From positions 4,650,001-4,714,000 of the forward strand of contig JAMPIQ010000003.1 in assembly GCA_024699855.1 (NCBI GenBank): 64,000 nucleotides of DNA, in the 5' to 3' direction. Of this stretch, positions 23,001 to 33,958 are shown one piece after another. Each line of letters opens with the position of its first letter. Positions within the stretch are counted from its first letter, which is position 1. Both the position numbers and the translations under genes were made by a program. The stretch is from Aphelenchoides besseyi. Taxonomy: Eukaryota; Nematoda; Chromadorea; Rhabditida; Aphelenchoididae. The notes under the pieces were generated by a model. That model was not told the DNA's origin. It did not search any database and was given only the letters and a program-made list of their open reading frames with translations.

Positions 23001-25612
23001 GACGATCGACAGGCAGTTGAAGCGATGATAGACTTTGCTTTCTTTCTTTGTATTGAGCAAATGGACAAGGCTTTTACGGCGATTAAGTTCATCAAGAATG
23101 AACAAGTTTGGGAGAGCATGGCTCGAATGTGTGTGAAAACCAGAAGAGTTGACGTTGCACTAGTTTGTTTGGGGCACATGCGAAATGCTCGGGCAGCGTC
23201 GGCAGTTCGGGAGTCGATACGCAAGAACGAATCGCTTGAAATGCAAACGGCTTGTTTGGCAATCCAGGTAATAAAAGTAATTTCAAATGCGTTTAAATAA
23301 TCGTTGTAGTTGGATATGATCGATGAAGCGGAAGCAATCTACAAACAATCCAAAAGATATGATCTTCTCAACCGACTCTACCAGTCACAAAACAAATGGA
23401 CTGAAGCATTTGAGATTGCCAGTAAACACGAGTGAGTTGGTTTCTTCGTATCGATCTATTGTTTTTAGTCGAATTCATTTGCGTAACACTCACTATAATT
23501 TTGCTAAGTATTTGGAATCAATACGGGAAGTTGAGCAAGCAATTGAAAAGTAAGATTGAAGTTGAAGTCCTTTTTAATCGTTTCGATTTAGTTATGAGAA
23601 ATCACAAACTCATCATTTTGAGGTGATTTGAGCAGCCGTTATACGAGAGTTTAACAAGAATCTTCAGGTACCACGTATGTTAGCTGACGAGCCAAAAGCT
23701 GTTGATCTTTACGTGAAAAGAAAACGAGATCGGTAACTCGGAAAAACTAAGAATTGAAAGTGTGTTTGGTTTCAGTGAACTTTATCGTTGGTGGGCACGT
23801 TATTTGGAGAGTGTGGGCGATTTGGACGGTGCTCGAAATTACTACAAATACGCAGATGATTTCTTGGCCGTAATTCGCATTCTTTGTTATGATGGTCGAA
23901 TCGAAGAAGCAACCGAGGTTGTAAATCGAAGCGATGATCGTGCTGCAGCATTCCATCTTGCTCGTTACTTTGAAGCGAATTCCGATTTCGAACAAGCCGT
24001 TCATTTCTTCACCAAAGCTTCTTCTTACAATACGGCAATTCGTTTGGCTCGGGAGCACGAAATGTCCGACAAATTGGCGAGTTTGGCGCTTTTGGCAGGT
24101 GGAAATGAGTTGATTGAAACTGCTCGCTATTACGAAGATCTGCCCGGTTATGCTGACAAAGCGGTGCTTCTTTACCACAAAGTCAATTAGCTGAAAGACG
24201 ATTGACAATTTATGTTTCTAATTTATAGGCAGGAATGATTGGACGAGCATTAGATTTGGCATTTCGGTACGTTGCGATTTGAATTCAATTCATAGTTAGG
24301 AATTCATAGAACAGAGCAATTCAGTGCTCTTGATTTGATTGCACGTGATCTAAACGAGGACTCCGATCCACAGGTTTTACAACGGGCAGCTCAGTTCTTC
24401 TCGAGTAATCAACGTGATCGAACGGCGGTTTTACTTTTGGCTTACGCAAAAAAGTTCTCGGAAGCTGTTGAGTTGTGTCACGAAAAAAGCGTTCTAATCA
24501 CCGAGGAGATTGCTGAACTGTTGACTCCGCCACGCACAGGTTGATTTGATTGAAGCCAACGAAGAAACTCTTGGTTTTAGCTCCCGATCGTAAAGCTCTA
24601 CTTGAAGAGATTGCTCGTTGTTGTTTGCAACAAGCTAATTACTATTTCGCCGCCAAGAAATTCACACAAGCCGGAAACAAAACGGAGGTTGTTTATGTTT
24701 GTTGTGTTAAGAAACTCAAGTTCTAGGCCATGAAAGCACTTTTACGATCCGGCGACACACCCAAAATCATTTTGTTTGCAAATACTGCAAAAAGCAAAGA
24801 TATCTACAAAATGGCCGGCAACTACTTACAATCGTTGAATTGGAGAGATGATGCAACACTCATGAGACAAATCGAAAGTTTTTATATGAAAGCCGGAGCA
24901 TTTGATTCCTTGGCAATGTTTTACGAAGCGTGTGCCGAGGTACATGAATTACGTAAACAATTGACAAGCAATCTTTGCAGTTGGAAATTGACGACTATCA
25001 CGACTACGAGAAAGCAATTACCGCTTACAACGAAGCGATACGATGTTGGAACAAGAAATCTGAAAAAGACGGCGATCTCGACAACAAAGTTTCGAATAAA
25101 CGGGATCGTGTGAAATCGACTGTAAATCGTATCAAGGAGTTTATTGGGATTAAAGAGTAAGTAGTTTGCTCTACAAATCGACTTGGTATTCCCAATTAGA
25201 TTGTACAATAGTGATCCAGGAGCTGCGATGACACAAATGAATGCGATGGCAAACGATCAAAAAGATGGAGTTATACGATTGGGCGACATCTACGCGTTCT
25301 TGATTAACCACAACGTAAATCGTGGAAATTTCAAAAAGGCAAGTTATCGTGTTCACCTAATCAAATCTTGGCTTCTAGGCATATCAATTCATTCAAGAGT
25401 ATCAGTCCAAAAAACCAACTGTTGATATCAGTGAATACATCAGCGAGCCGATTATCGATCAAATTTGTGACGAAGCAAATATGCCACGAATTACTCGGAC
25501 TCAATTAAAGGAACAAAATTCTTATGATGAAGAAGATGTGGTGGAATTCTCGCATGCGTTGAAGAGACGAATGTCTCAGTATAGTGATGATGACAGTGTG
25601 GCAATCAACTGA
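20054..25612 (+). CDS. che-11: Intraflagellar transport protein 140 (IFT-A)
   Basis: Core subunit of the IFT-A complex for retrograde transport in cilia. N-terminal double WD40 propellers: VNSVEWHPTETILAIGWESG, then VSWSCQGQTLLAGDSVG, then IRIWDLQKED and KMTAMAWSNTSPTLAVCS. These are followed by TPR repeats (about 23000-25400) with near-family-identical blocks such as SMARMCVKTRRVDVALVCLG, ELYRWWARYLESVGDLDGAR and KKFTQAGNKTEAMKALLRSGD. The tail is acidic (YDEEDVVEFSHALKRRMSQ). Roughly 1,370 residues in more than 20 exons, as expected. The reading frame is open back to 19902, but the first 50 residues from there match nothing, while the ATG at 20054 aligns with the family N-terminus and follows a TTGCTAG acceptor. 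Expected in ciliated sensory neurons. Confidence 0.95.
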
Positions 25613-25769
25613 TGTTTGTGTTGTTTATATGTCAAGTAAACTAAGCTTACGCATATGTTTTATAAGTTGATGGACTGTAGCACAAACATGACTCGCGAGA
25701 AAAACATGACTATTCATTGTTTCTTAAATTGTAGTCGTTTTTTAAGTATGATTTGGTTGAGGCAACCAA

Positions 25770-27163
25770 ATGGTTGGGATTGCTGAAACAATGAATGAGC
25801 CAATGGAAGTAGAAAAGCCAACGGTGGAATCAAAGAACGAGACGATAATCGTTGTTCAACACAATTGGCATGAAGTTACCAAGTAAGTTTGCTCTTCAAT
25901 ATTCGACTGTTGAAATTAGTTCAGAGAACGATGAAACTTTCTTTATTTCCTACCGACGTCCAGGAGAAAAGTCAACGTTTTTTGATGTCAAACTAAACAA
26001 GAAGGACAAAACGTTTCAATCGGCCGACGTTGAATGTGAGAAACTGCCGTATCGTGCATTGAAGGTTCGCTTTCCGAAGCTCGATGGTCTTTCGAAAACG
26101 TTCATTTCACCGTTCGCGGAATACGATCAAATTCACAAAGGTCCTGTAAATTCGATTGACACTAACAAGTCCGGCAATTTGGTCGTTACGAGCGATTTGA
26201 ACAGCAGCACATTGACGGTTTGGAATTCATCGTCGGGAGAAGTTCTACGCGAAATGGCAGACCACGTTTTGGACGTAAACTGTGCTCGTTTCTTTCCGTC
26301 CGGGTTGGTCATTTTAAGTGCGGGAATGGATATGAGCATTCGGATTTGGTCTGTGGAACGTGGCCAATCAGTTCGAGTGTTGAAAGGTCACACAGCTCGT
26401 AAGAAGAGTTTGTAATTTGAGATATTCGTTTTTGGTTGTTTAGCTATTTTGGACATTGAGTTTATTGGCAACGGTGCGGAGGTTCTGTCGTCGGCAAAAG
26501 ATAAAACTATCAAGCGTTGGAACTGTGGATCTAGTGAATGTGTCACGACTATCCAAGTTCCTCGTGGAAATGTCAATTCACTCCGATTGAACGAGGATGA
26601 ATCGCTTCTGCTCGGTGGATCGGATGAAAATTGTCTATTCATTTGGGACACACAAACAAAACAATTGGTTTGATTTTCTGAACAATCGTCATTCAAAGAT
26701 TCGCTTTTAGATTGCTGAGGTAAATGTCCATGAACCGTGTACGAGTATTACTACGAGAGACCATGTCGTTTACGTCGGCGGAAGTAATGGAACGATTAGT
26801 GTTGTTGATTTACGTCAAAAGTAATTTCAAGCTTTATACCGTTTTTCCTTTGCTTTTTAGATCATTGATTCGTACAATAAAAGTCAATCGTGGTCGCGTA
26901 CATAAAGTTCTGGCTGTTAAATCGGGTGTGCTCGCGTCCTTCGGTTGGTTCAATATATTTTTCTTGTTAGATTTGGCATTCTAGCTGATGGTGGAGTTTG
27001 CTTTTACTCGACCAGCAACTTGACACTACAATCACAGTTCGAATGGACGGGCGCTGATTGTGATCCAATCTACGATTTTGCTATTTCCGGAAAATATCTG
27101 TTTACTGCTTGTCGTGATAAGGTTATTCGTAAGTATGTGGTTGATTCTTTTTTGCCGATATGA
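25770..27163 (+). CDS. Proteasomal ATPase-associated factor 1 (PAAF1/Rpn14-like)
   Basis: WD40 chaperone that binds the ATPase ring of the 19S proteasome during base assembly. The first exon opens MVGIAETMNEPMEVEKPT; intron 25882-25918 joins HEVT to NSENDETFF in phase. At least five WD repeats: HKGPVNSIDTNKSGNLVVTS, ADHVLDVNCARFFPSG ... SVRIWSV-type strand, LKGHTAPILDIEFIGNG ... KTIKRWNC, PRGNVNSLRLNEDESLLLGG ... CLFIWDT, and VVYVGGSNGTISVVDLRQ. The end GKYLFTACRDKVIRKYVV matches the family C-terminus, so the unspliced stop at 27161-27163 is preferred over reading through a further exon. It starts 157 nt after the IFT140 stop on the same strand, with an AAATTGTAG acceptor between, so the two could be operon partners. 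Confidence 0.9.
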
Positions 27164-27186
27164 ACGAGTACGTGTGTCTAATAAAC

Positions 27187-27248
27187 AGGTGGTTTAAGTT
27201 GCTTTTGCACAAGTAGCCGGTCGGCTCCCCAAAGGGGGGCCTCCACCT
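27187..27248. repeat. Compound GC-rich stem-loop after PAAF1
   Basis: An outer inverted pair AGGTGG/CCACCT (27187-27192 and 27243-27248) encloses a second hairpin, GGCTCCCC-AAA-GGGGGGCC (27223-27241), with eight pairs including one T-G. It sits in the 24-base-late 3' region between two convergent stops, in AT-rich surroundings. Could be a transcript-end structure or a relic of a mobile element. Confidence 0.5.
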
Positions 27249-27386
27249 TAACGTCTTATAACGATTCATGTCAATTCTTTACAAAACAATTTCAAATGCT
27301 TACACTATGATAGTCTAAGAAGAGAACGCAATAGAAACTTTTTAACAAGCGAATTTTATTTTAACAAAGCAAATATACACTTAAGT

Positions 27387-28272
27387 TCAGGCAAGAAATC
27401 GACGACGACTGGGAGCGCGGACGTTCTGGAGACGTCCATCATTTTCGGACAAAAATTCGTGGCCCAACTCAATGTGTTTGACTTGGATCATCAAATTAAC
27501 AAAACGGCTTTGGACATGCACTTTTTGGCCTGGAGATATGACCGGCGGATGTTCATTGAAGCAAGGATTGAATTTGTTGACTTTGACGTTACTCTCAACG
27601 ATCGAATCGATGTGTCGCAGGCCAAGAGCTCGTGAAACATTCGAGACGAATCCACGTGTTTTTGAAACAGACATTGTAGTGTGCAACGTATGAAGATATA
27701 GACAACTCACTAAATTTGCCCATGGTCACCCCAACGAAATTCAAATTTATCAACGGAACTTGTTCAACTTCAACTTGCGCTCCATGGTCCGTAATTGTCG
27801 TTGCCGCTGAAAGACAAACTTTGTGAACAAATTGACCGTTATTAAGCCCTTTTGCAATGGACGAACATCGAAGAAAGTGAATCGTCATGATGTGATTGTT
27901 CATCAGCTCGCGACTGACGCGAGCCGCCAAGTTTCGCCAGCCAGTAATTTGCAAACTTTGTCCATCTGCACACGACGCTAACGCAGAGCAGATCTCAATG
28001 CCATTGTTTGTTCGGCGCACAGCGTTCACTTGTGTAATGCAAAGTGTAACAGATCTGTAATATGAAATACAATTGCGAACTTCGAATCAATCCGAAACTT
28101 ACATCGTAAGGTCGTCGTCGCCGGGGTCTAACGCTTCCAAAACGTCAGCCGAAGTCAAAGGCGTGTGATGACTCACTGCTGGTGGCTGCGCTTCTTCGAC
28201 TTGTTGGTGGCCTTCAACTTCTTCACGTGGAACGAACGGTACTGCGTCGCCGTTAAACGAATGGTCGGCCAT
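27387..28272 (-). CDS. Uncharacterised protein, possible OB-fold (RPA-like)
   Basis: About 250 residues in three exons (introns near 28057-28102 and 27648-27709, both in phase). It opens MADHSFNGDAVPFVPREE, has a Pro/Glu linker, then SVTLCITQVNAVRRTNNGIE ... LQITGWRNLAARVSRELM ... MTIHFLRC. This strand pattern with a central GW-N resembles the OB fold of single-strand DNA/telomere proteins of the RPA family. The C-terminal part is basic and ends RAPSRRRFLA. The similarity is structural impression only. The acidic-Pro N-terminus is reminiscent of flexible RPA tails, but no Zn ribbon is present. Confidence 0.5.
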
Positions 28273-28417
28273 GACTCAACGATCAATTCTTCGACTTTTC
28301 TTCGACTCAAAGATTCAAAATGCGCTTCTAACTGAACATAAAAAAAAGTGTCCAGATTTTTGCTCGCTACTGTATCTGAACTACGGGAGAAGACTAAAGC
28401 AAACAGTTGATTGAAAT

Positions 28418-28777
28418 GCCTAAGAGAAAAGATAGAAGTAACGCCTGAAGACCAAAAAGAGCGAGACGAAGAACGAAAGAGAAAGAATCGTGAACGTATG
28501 CGCAAAGTGCGTGCTCAGAAAGCTCAAGTCGTGTTGTCAGGTGAGAAGTATTGAACAAACAGTGTAATGTGATTGTTTCAGAATAAGATTACAAACTTAT
28601 CCGCGAGCGAATCAAAGACGAGAGCGACGTTTTCGACGAAGTTGCTCAAGAAGAAAGCGAAGAGGAAGAAGCAGCCGTTGAAGCGGAGAAATCGATCCAA
28701 CAGTTCTTGGTGGGATCTGCGAAATACGTGAAAATAATCATTTGAGGGTTTAGCGCAACAATTTCGCAGCACAGTGA
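28418..28777 (+). CDS. Small charged protein with basic helix and acidic tail (frame lesion near start)
   Basis: ATG at 28418 follows an AAACAG acceptor and opens MPKRKDRS, then hits TGA after ten codons. In the +1 frame the same stretch continues as an Arg/Lys/Glu helix (VTPEDQKERDEERKRKNRER ... RKVRAQKAQVVLS). One A fewer in the AAAA run at about 28426-28430 would join them. Introns 28541-28586 (acceptor AATAAG) and about 28700-28752 then keep frame through KLIRERIKDESDVFDEVAQE to the end FLRNNFAAQ. Roughly 88 residues. The helix is bZIP-like in charge, but the Asn and Ala spacing of the bZIP basic region is not kept. Function unknown. Confidence 0.35.
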
Positions 28778-28839
28778 TGGAAGAGAATTCGGCACGTGTC
28801 TTTGAGATTCTTGCTGATCTGATTCTCGACGAAATTCAA

Positions 28840-29053
28840 CGAAATGGCAATCACCGTCCCATAGATCATCGAGATTATTCTCTGCATTCTTCTGCCACCG
28901 TTTGCCGTCATTTTGTTGCGTCTATTTCCAACCGATTTTTGTACTCAACGGTTTCTTTTTTGGCACGCCAATGACTGTAAGGTCCACGTTCTCATTTCGA
29001 TCGTTTTATATCTGATCGCCTGGGTTCTGGGAGTCATCCACGCGATTTGGTGA
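28840..29053 (+). pseudogene. Pmp3/UPF0057-type small membrane peptide, disrupted
   Basis: The frame reads IIEIILCILLPPFAVILL, then a polar loop with ANDCKVHVLISIVLYLIAWVLG, ending VIHAIW. This is the two-helix Pmp3/UPF0057 pattern (LPP motif in helix 1, PGIIHA-like end in helix 2), a plasma-membrane proteolipid. An ATG at 28840 is in frame but a TAG follows six codons later, just before the first helix. That TAG could instead be the end of an intron (CCATAG), but I find no matching donor. The loop is also about ten residues longer than usual. Either a decayed copy, an undetected intron, or a base error. Confidence 0.45.
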
Positions 29054-29493
29054 GTTTGTTGTTCGCTGGCATCAACCGAAGGGAAATCTCAGTGGGCAGA
29101 TCCAGAATTGAAAGCGACCAGCAATTGAGGGAAACTGAAACCCTACACCCGTCTATTTCCAGGTAGTTTTTTTCAATCAACGCAAAGTTGTTGTTGTCAC
29201 TTAATGGAGAATCCAATGAAGTTCGCTGTTTGATCGATCATTCATCAAAATTTCTTCGTATACTGCCTCTTTTATAAGTTGTCTAATACTCCAATGTTTT
29301 TCATGTTCTTGAAATAAACCCAATCTAAACCGAAGAATCTTTTCAAACTAACCTTGATTAGTGACTTCTAAATCATCTAACAAGAATTGAACTTACCCAG
29401 AAAGTTGACCAAAATTGACGTCCATTTGCAGTCTCACCACGATCTTCAGGTTTCGGTTTTTCCGACCGAGTGCTCAGCTTTTGGCGTTTTCAG

Positions 29494-30000
29494 ATAATCC
29501 CGAATTTACTGGTGATCCAATCGAACTATTCGTCGGAAGCTTCGGACCCTTTAAAGCGGGTGGTGAGTTTTGTTGGCACAAAACATTTTTTGAACTTCGT
29601 TTTTAGAATCCCGATTGGTTGAACATGGACGATTTGAAGCGGATGAGCGTGCATGAAGACGACATATCGACGCTGTCAAAGTGCCGAAATATTACTTCGA
29701 AATTGCTCACATCGTCTTGACGAAAGCGTGTGATGATATCTTTGAAGTCGATCAGGTAAACGAACTCACGGATTTATTTTTATGGTCCTTCCATTTCAGC
29801 TCATGACTTTGGTCACCAATCTCAAAGATAAATGTGAATCGAAGATGCGAACTTCGATTCAGAAGTTCACTAGCCAATTGGACACGTGCTACGCTGTTGT
29901 GAATAACCTCAGACGTTTTGAAGCCGCTCATTTTCGTCCATTTTTGGAAGCGGCGTTGAGTTCGGTTGATTGTCTCAATGAAAATCAACACATCCGTTAA
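29494..30000 (+). CDS. psf-2: GINS complex subunit PSF2 (GINS2), with two frame lesions
   Basis: PSF2 is part of the GINS complex that activates the CMG replicative helicase. Signature PIELFVGSFGPFKAG (about 29518-29560), then WLNMDDLKR, then KYYFEIAHIVLTKACDDIF and LVTNLKDKCESKMRTSIQ, ending near LNENQHIR. The reading frame is broken twice by what look like single missing bases in homopolymers. After the acceptor TTTTCAG at 29493, IIPN is in one frame and FTGDPIEL in the next (AATTT, one T short). At 29670-29680, DISTLSK and VPKYYFEIAH are in different frames (CAAAG, one A short). Introns 29561-29607 and 29756-29799 are regular. The first exon is not certain. Whether the gene is functional depends on whether the lesions are real. 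Confidence 0.7.
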
Positions 30001-30209
30001 TGATCTTGCCCGCCACTTCAACGGACTCCGATGGGTTATCTACGGGTCTCTCTCTACTGATTGTTTTTTTCAATATTTTGGCATTTCAAATAAATTATTA
30101 TCTTTTTTGTTGATTGCATTTACGAACGGTTTCACAACCGCTTTTACTTTTCTGTTCTTCATTGACTTCTTCGTATTCGTCTTTTAGATACCAAAGGTCT
30201 GATTGAACA

Positions 30210-30732
30210 ATGTCGTTGGCTCGTCTTACGTTCACGCGACACTTCGTGCATCCGCCGCTTTCGAACAAGTGAATTTTGTAGCTGATTCGTTTGTCTGACG
30301 CAATTTTCTTCTAGAAACGTGCGTCTTCTGGCTCATTCTACAGCGGCAACAACTTCGACGATTATCGCAAACAAATGGTTCACACGTTGAAGGCGGTAGA
30401 AGGAACCAAAAACACTTGGAAGAAGATCTTTTTGTCTTTGCACTTCCCTGTTTAGCCATGGGAATGTACGCAGCTTGACGCGATCACGTGGAGCACGGAA
30501 GCAGGAGCGTCCCGAGTACATTGCGTATCCGTACTTGGTAGGATATGTTGATGAAGATTAATAGACTTCAAATTCAGAACGTGAGAAACAAACCTTTTCC
30601 GTGGGGCGATGGAAACCACAGTCTTTTCCATAACAAAAGTGAACAGGTGAGTTGAAAGTTCGCGATTTTCTTATTTGATCCTTTCAGTACGTTCCGGGCG
30701 TTGGTTACGAATCAGAACGCAAACATCATTAG
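30210..30732 (+). CDS. Cytochrome c oxidase subunit 6A, with two frame lesions
   Basis: Nuclear-encoded inner-membrane subunit of complex [14 protein letters not shown], intron about 30246-30314, then [19 protein letters not shown], one membrane helix and the strongly conserved C-terminus [20 protein letters not shown] and DGNHSLFHN. Introns 30539-30579 and 30648-30687 are in phase. Two single-base deficits break the frame: TTTTT in [18 protein letters not shown] (about 30428-30434), and TTGAC after MYAA (about 30475), where one more G removes both a stop and the second shift. Everything else fits an active COX6A of about 115 residues. Confidence 0.75.
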
Positions 30733-31929
30733 GTGCCAAAAACACTGAGCATCGTGTTGCACATAGTCCAACAATCTTCAACATTATTTTCTTCGTGTTA
30801 TAGTTGGGTACAAAGAATAAACACATTGTAACCACTGAATAGGGTTTCTTTTGTTGCCGTAGACATCGGTCACTCGTTGTGTTAGTATTTTTGTGCAAAT
30901 TGCTTTTTGCAGTTTCTCTAACTGATGTAAGATTGAAGTCATTAGTGTTTTAATATCTTCGATTTTCTCTCTTTTCGTAAGCATTCAATTCCATGGGTAG
31001 TTTCGGCGTGAACGCAAATTTCAACTAGTTTACATGTTGTTAAGTGTTTATCCGTTTGTTTCGGTTGTCTTCACAGCTCCTTATTCAATTAGCTTGCCAA
31101 AAAATTCAAACAGTTCTATTGATCATTTAACTTTATTACTTCGAAATTAAGTTGTTCAAGAGCCCGATTGCGAGTATCAGCTGGCAAGCAGGTGTTTCCA
31201 ATCAACATCATAACTTATACTTGTCGTATATTGCTAAGATTATTGTTGTTCAAATTCCGATCACTCAACCTGCGCTCGAAATTTTACCCACTAAAGCGCG
31301 CCAGAAATCTAGATATCTAAAATATCATTGAGTTTAGATTTAGCAAGTAATGTCGACCTTCATGAAAATCTTAGTTTGTTCTCCTGCGGCTTTGTACGGA
31401 TCTCTAGATCCGTAAGAACTTTGTTAAGAGGAGGCCCCGCCTACTCGAAGGGAAGCTTTCGAGTGGTCGGGTCCCAATCACTCCTCAATCCGCTCCTTGC
31501 AGCGAGTCGGATTCCTTCCCGCTTTAATTGTCGTTAACTAGTAGCTGCAATAAACCGCATAATTGGATCGTTCGATTTAATTTTTAAGTAAAGAACTGAA
31601 AACTTTACAGCTTCTTCAAATTTTGTAAGAATTTTCTCCGTTTCATATTCGAATGAAATTTTATTGTAGAGCTGGAGGCGTGCTTTCTATACATCGGGAA
31701 TTCACTTTGTTGAGTCGTACTCAATCTAAAGTTCACGTTCTATTTGTAAAAAATCGGAATTTTTATCTGACCTTTTTAACAAAGGTTTTTTTGGACAGGC
31801 CTAAGGAGCATTTGCGTACCGGAGATGTCGCTCAATGTTGTGAAAAATTACTCGGTTTTGTGAAATTTGCCCTACGTGTTTATGTGGAAGATCTTGGGAA
31901 ATTACACTCTATGCCACCAATTGCTCCTG
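30733..31929. other. Intergenic region left of the Helitron, with hairpins
   Basis: No supported gene. A minus-strand open stretch (30784-30984) begins MLTKREKIEDIKTL and could encode a short amphipathic helix, but has no support. A + strand open stretch, 31653-31940, ends just before the Helitron frame and resembles nothing I know. A perfect hairpin, TACGGATC-TCTA-GATCCGTA, lies at 31395-31414. A second one, ACTCGAA/TTCGAGT with an 8-nt loop, lies at 31443-31464. Confidence 0.4.
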
Positions 31930-33837
31930 GGAACCTAGAGTAAGAAGCAGCAATACGATCGGCCGAATGTACGCAATTAGTCCAACTCGCGGAGATCTAT
32001 GGTACTTACGTCTTCTGCTTCAACATGTCAAAGGTGCAAGAAGCTTCAAAGAACTTCGAACTGTTAACGGAATTGAATACCAAAACAACGCCGATGCGTG
32101 TTTAGCTTTGGGTTTGACTGAGGATGACGAAGAGTACATTAAATGTATGGAAGAAGCGATTTCAGTTTTGATGCCCCGAGCACTACGAAGCCTCTTTGCC
32201 AACATTCTCATTTCTTGCAACCCGGCCGATCCAAAAATTATGTGGGAAAAGTTCAAGAACGAATTGAGCGACGACTTCTTCAGACGCCTGCAAAATAGAA
32301 TTAAAGCAATCGCTCGCGCTTACCAACGTATCAACACAATCTTCAACGAGAAAACAAGTCGTTTAAAGATTTCCCATCAATGGACCAAATCGACGAAATC
32401 GAAGACCCAATTGACCACGACCAAGAACTCGAATCTGCAAAAGAAATGTATGAAACGTTGAACATTGAACAAAAAGTGGTCCTCGACGAAGTTCTGAACA
32501 GTCTTCAAAACAACGGTGCACAAAAGTGCTTCTTTGTTGACGGATTGGGAGGAACCGGCAAGACTTACGTCTACAAGACTTTGTGTCATTTTGTCAACGG
32601 AAACAAAAAGAAGTTCCTGACATGCGCATTCACAGGAATCGCTGCTTTATTGTTACCGGACGGACGAACATGTCACAAGACATTCGGTCTCGGAGTTCCA
32701 CTTGATCGCGATTCAAATTCGAACTTGACAGCGACAAGTTGTGCCAGTAAAATGCTGATGAATGCCGATGTTGTTATTTGGGACGAAGCACCGATGGCTC
32801 CACGATACGCACTCGAAATCGCCGACCGGAAACTCAAAGAACTGATGAGAAGCAGTTTACCATTTGGAGGTAAAATCATGGTCCTTGGAGGCGACTTTCG
32901 ACAGATTCTGCCAATTTTGAAATACGCAACAGTCAGCGAGACGATCAACTTGTCCATTTGTTCGTCAAGTTTGTGGAAACACTTTGAGCAGTTGAAATTG
33001 ACCAAGAACATGCGAACGAAATCAAACGAAGTTCAATTCGCTGATTTACTCAAACAAGTCGGAGAAGGAACTTTGACCGGTGCAAACGAACTGATCCAGC
33101 GGTCGTCTCATTGCTTAGTCAAGCAAAACTTGTAGAAAGAGATCTTCGGAGAGTTGATTGAAAAAAAGAAGTTCAATGAAATGGGCAACTCGGCGATTTT
33201 GGTCTCTAAACACGTTGGAGTGAATGAGTCAAACGAACAAGTTCTTAAAATAATGAATGGACAATCAAAAACGTATATTTCAATCGACTCTGCTATTGAT
33301 GCCGACAACTGTGCCGACCAAACGGTGTTGCTACCGGAGTATTTGAACATGATCGAAGAAGGTTCTCTACCACCTCACAAATTGGAATTGAAGGAAAACG
33401 CAATCGTGATTATGATTCGAAATTTGTCACAAGAAGACAGTTTGTGCAACGGTACACGATTGTTGGTTCTGGGAATGAATGACCATTCAGTTGAGTGTCA
33501 GATATTAACAGGACATCATGCAGGCGAACGACACATTATTCCACGAATCAACAACACGATCGACTACCGCGGAATGTTCCAATTAAACCGAAAACAGTTC
33601 CCATTGAAATTGGCGTTTACGATGACCATCAACAAAAGTCAGGGTCAAACATTCGAACGTGTTGGATTGAATCTCGAGCACGAAGTTTTCGAACACGGCC
33701 AGTTGTACGTTGCTTTGTCACGAGCTCGATCATGGGGCTCAGTTAAAGTTTTCATTCCAACAAGCAATCGACAAACTCGAACAGTTTGTTTAGTTAAAAA
33801 CATTGTGCACCGAGAAGTATTCAAACGATTATAAGAA
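31930..33837 (+). mobile_element. Helitron Pif1-like helicase, 5'-truncated and broken
   Basis: The C-terminal half of a Helitron Rep-helicase. It begins at about IGRMYAISPTRGDLWYLRLL, the standard Helitron junction before the helicase domain. Helicase motifs: Walker A GLGGTGKTYVYKTL (about 32545), motif II VIWDEAPM, motif III LGGDFRQILPI, MTINKSQGQTF (motif V) and LYVALSRARS (motif VI). No Rep (HUH) nuclease domain and no 5' terminus are present upstream. Lesions: a frame change near 32350 at an AAAA run, and an in-frame TAG at 33133-33135. A pair of hairpins follows at 33917-33958. No CTRR end could be fixed. Non-autonomous fragment. Confidence 0.88.
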
Positions 33838-33916
33838 CAATTCGTATAACAACAACATTTCATTAGCAAAAAACGCAAGAGTTCATGAACGAAAATGAAT
33901 GTGTTTCAAAGAAAGT

Positions 33917-33958
33917 CCATGGCCTTCGGGCCATGGCAAGGACGCGATTTTTTCGCGT
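33917..33958. repeat. Paired hairpins downstream of the Helitron
   Basis: First a perfect 8-bp stem, CCATGGCC-TTCG-GGCCATGG, at 33917-33936. Six bases later comes a perfect 6-bp stem, ACGCGA-TTTTT-TCGCGT, at 33942-33958. Helitron 3' ends carry a hairpin about 10 nt before CTRR, but no CTRR follows at that distance, so an element boundary is only suggested. Confidence 0.6.

Noticed and set aside
27164..27330. Extra PAAF1 exon after a GTAAGT donor at 27129
   Set aside because: The unspliced end ...CRDKVIRKYVV matches the family C-terminus. The spliced alternative gives an unrelated low-complexity tail through the hairpin.
30784..30984. Minus-strand 66-codon frame with helical character
   Set aside because: Short, isolated, no homology recognised and no splice or promoter support.
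31653..31940. 96-codon frame immediately before the Helitron
   Set aside because: Not similar to Helitron Rep or any family I know. It ends before the Helitron frame starts.
31395..33958. tRNA, CRISPR or integron-like structures suggested by the hairpins
   Set aside because: No cloverleaf or A/B boxes, no regular spacers, and the context is a eukaryotic Helitron.
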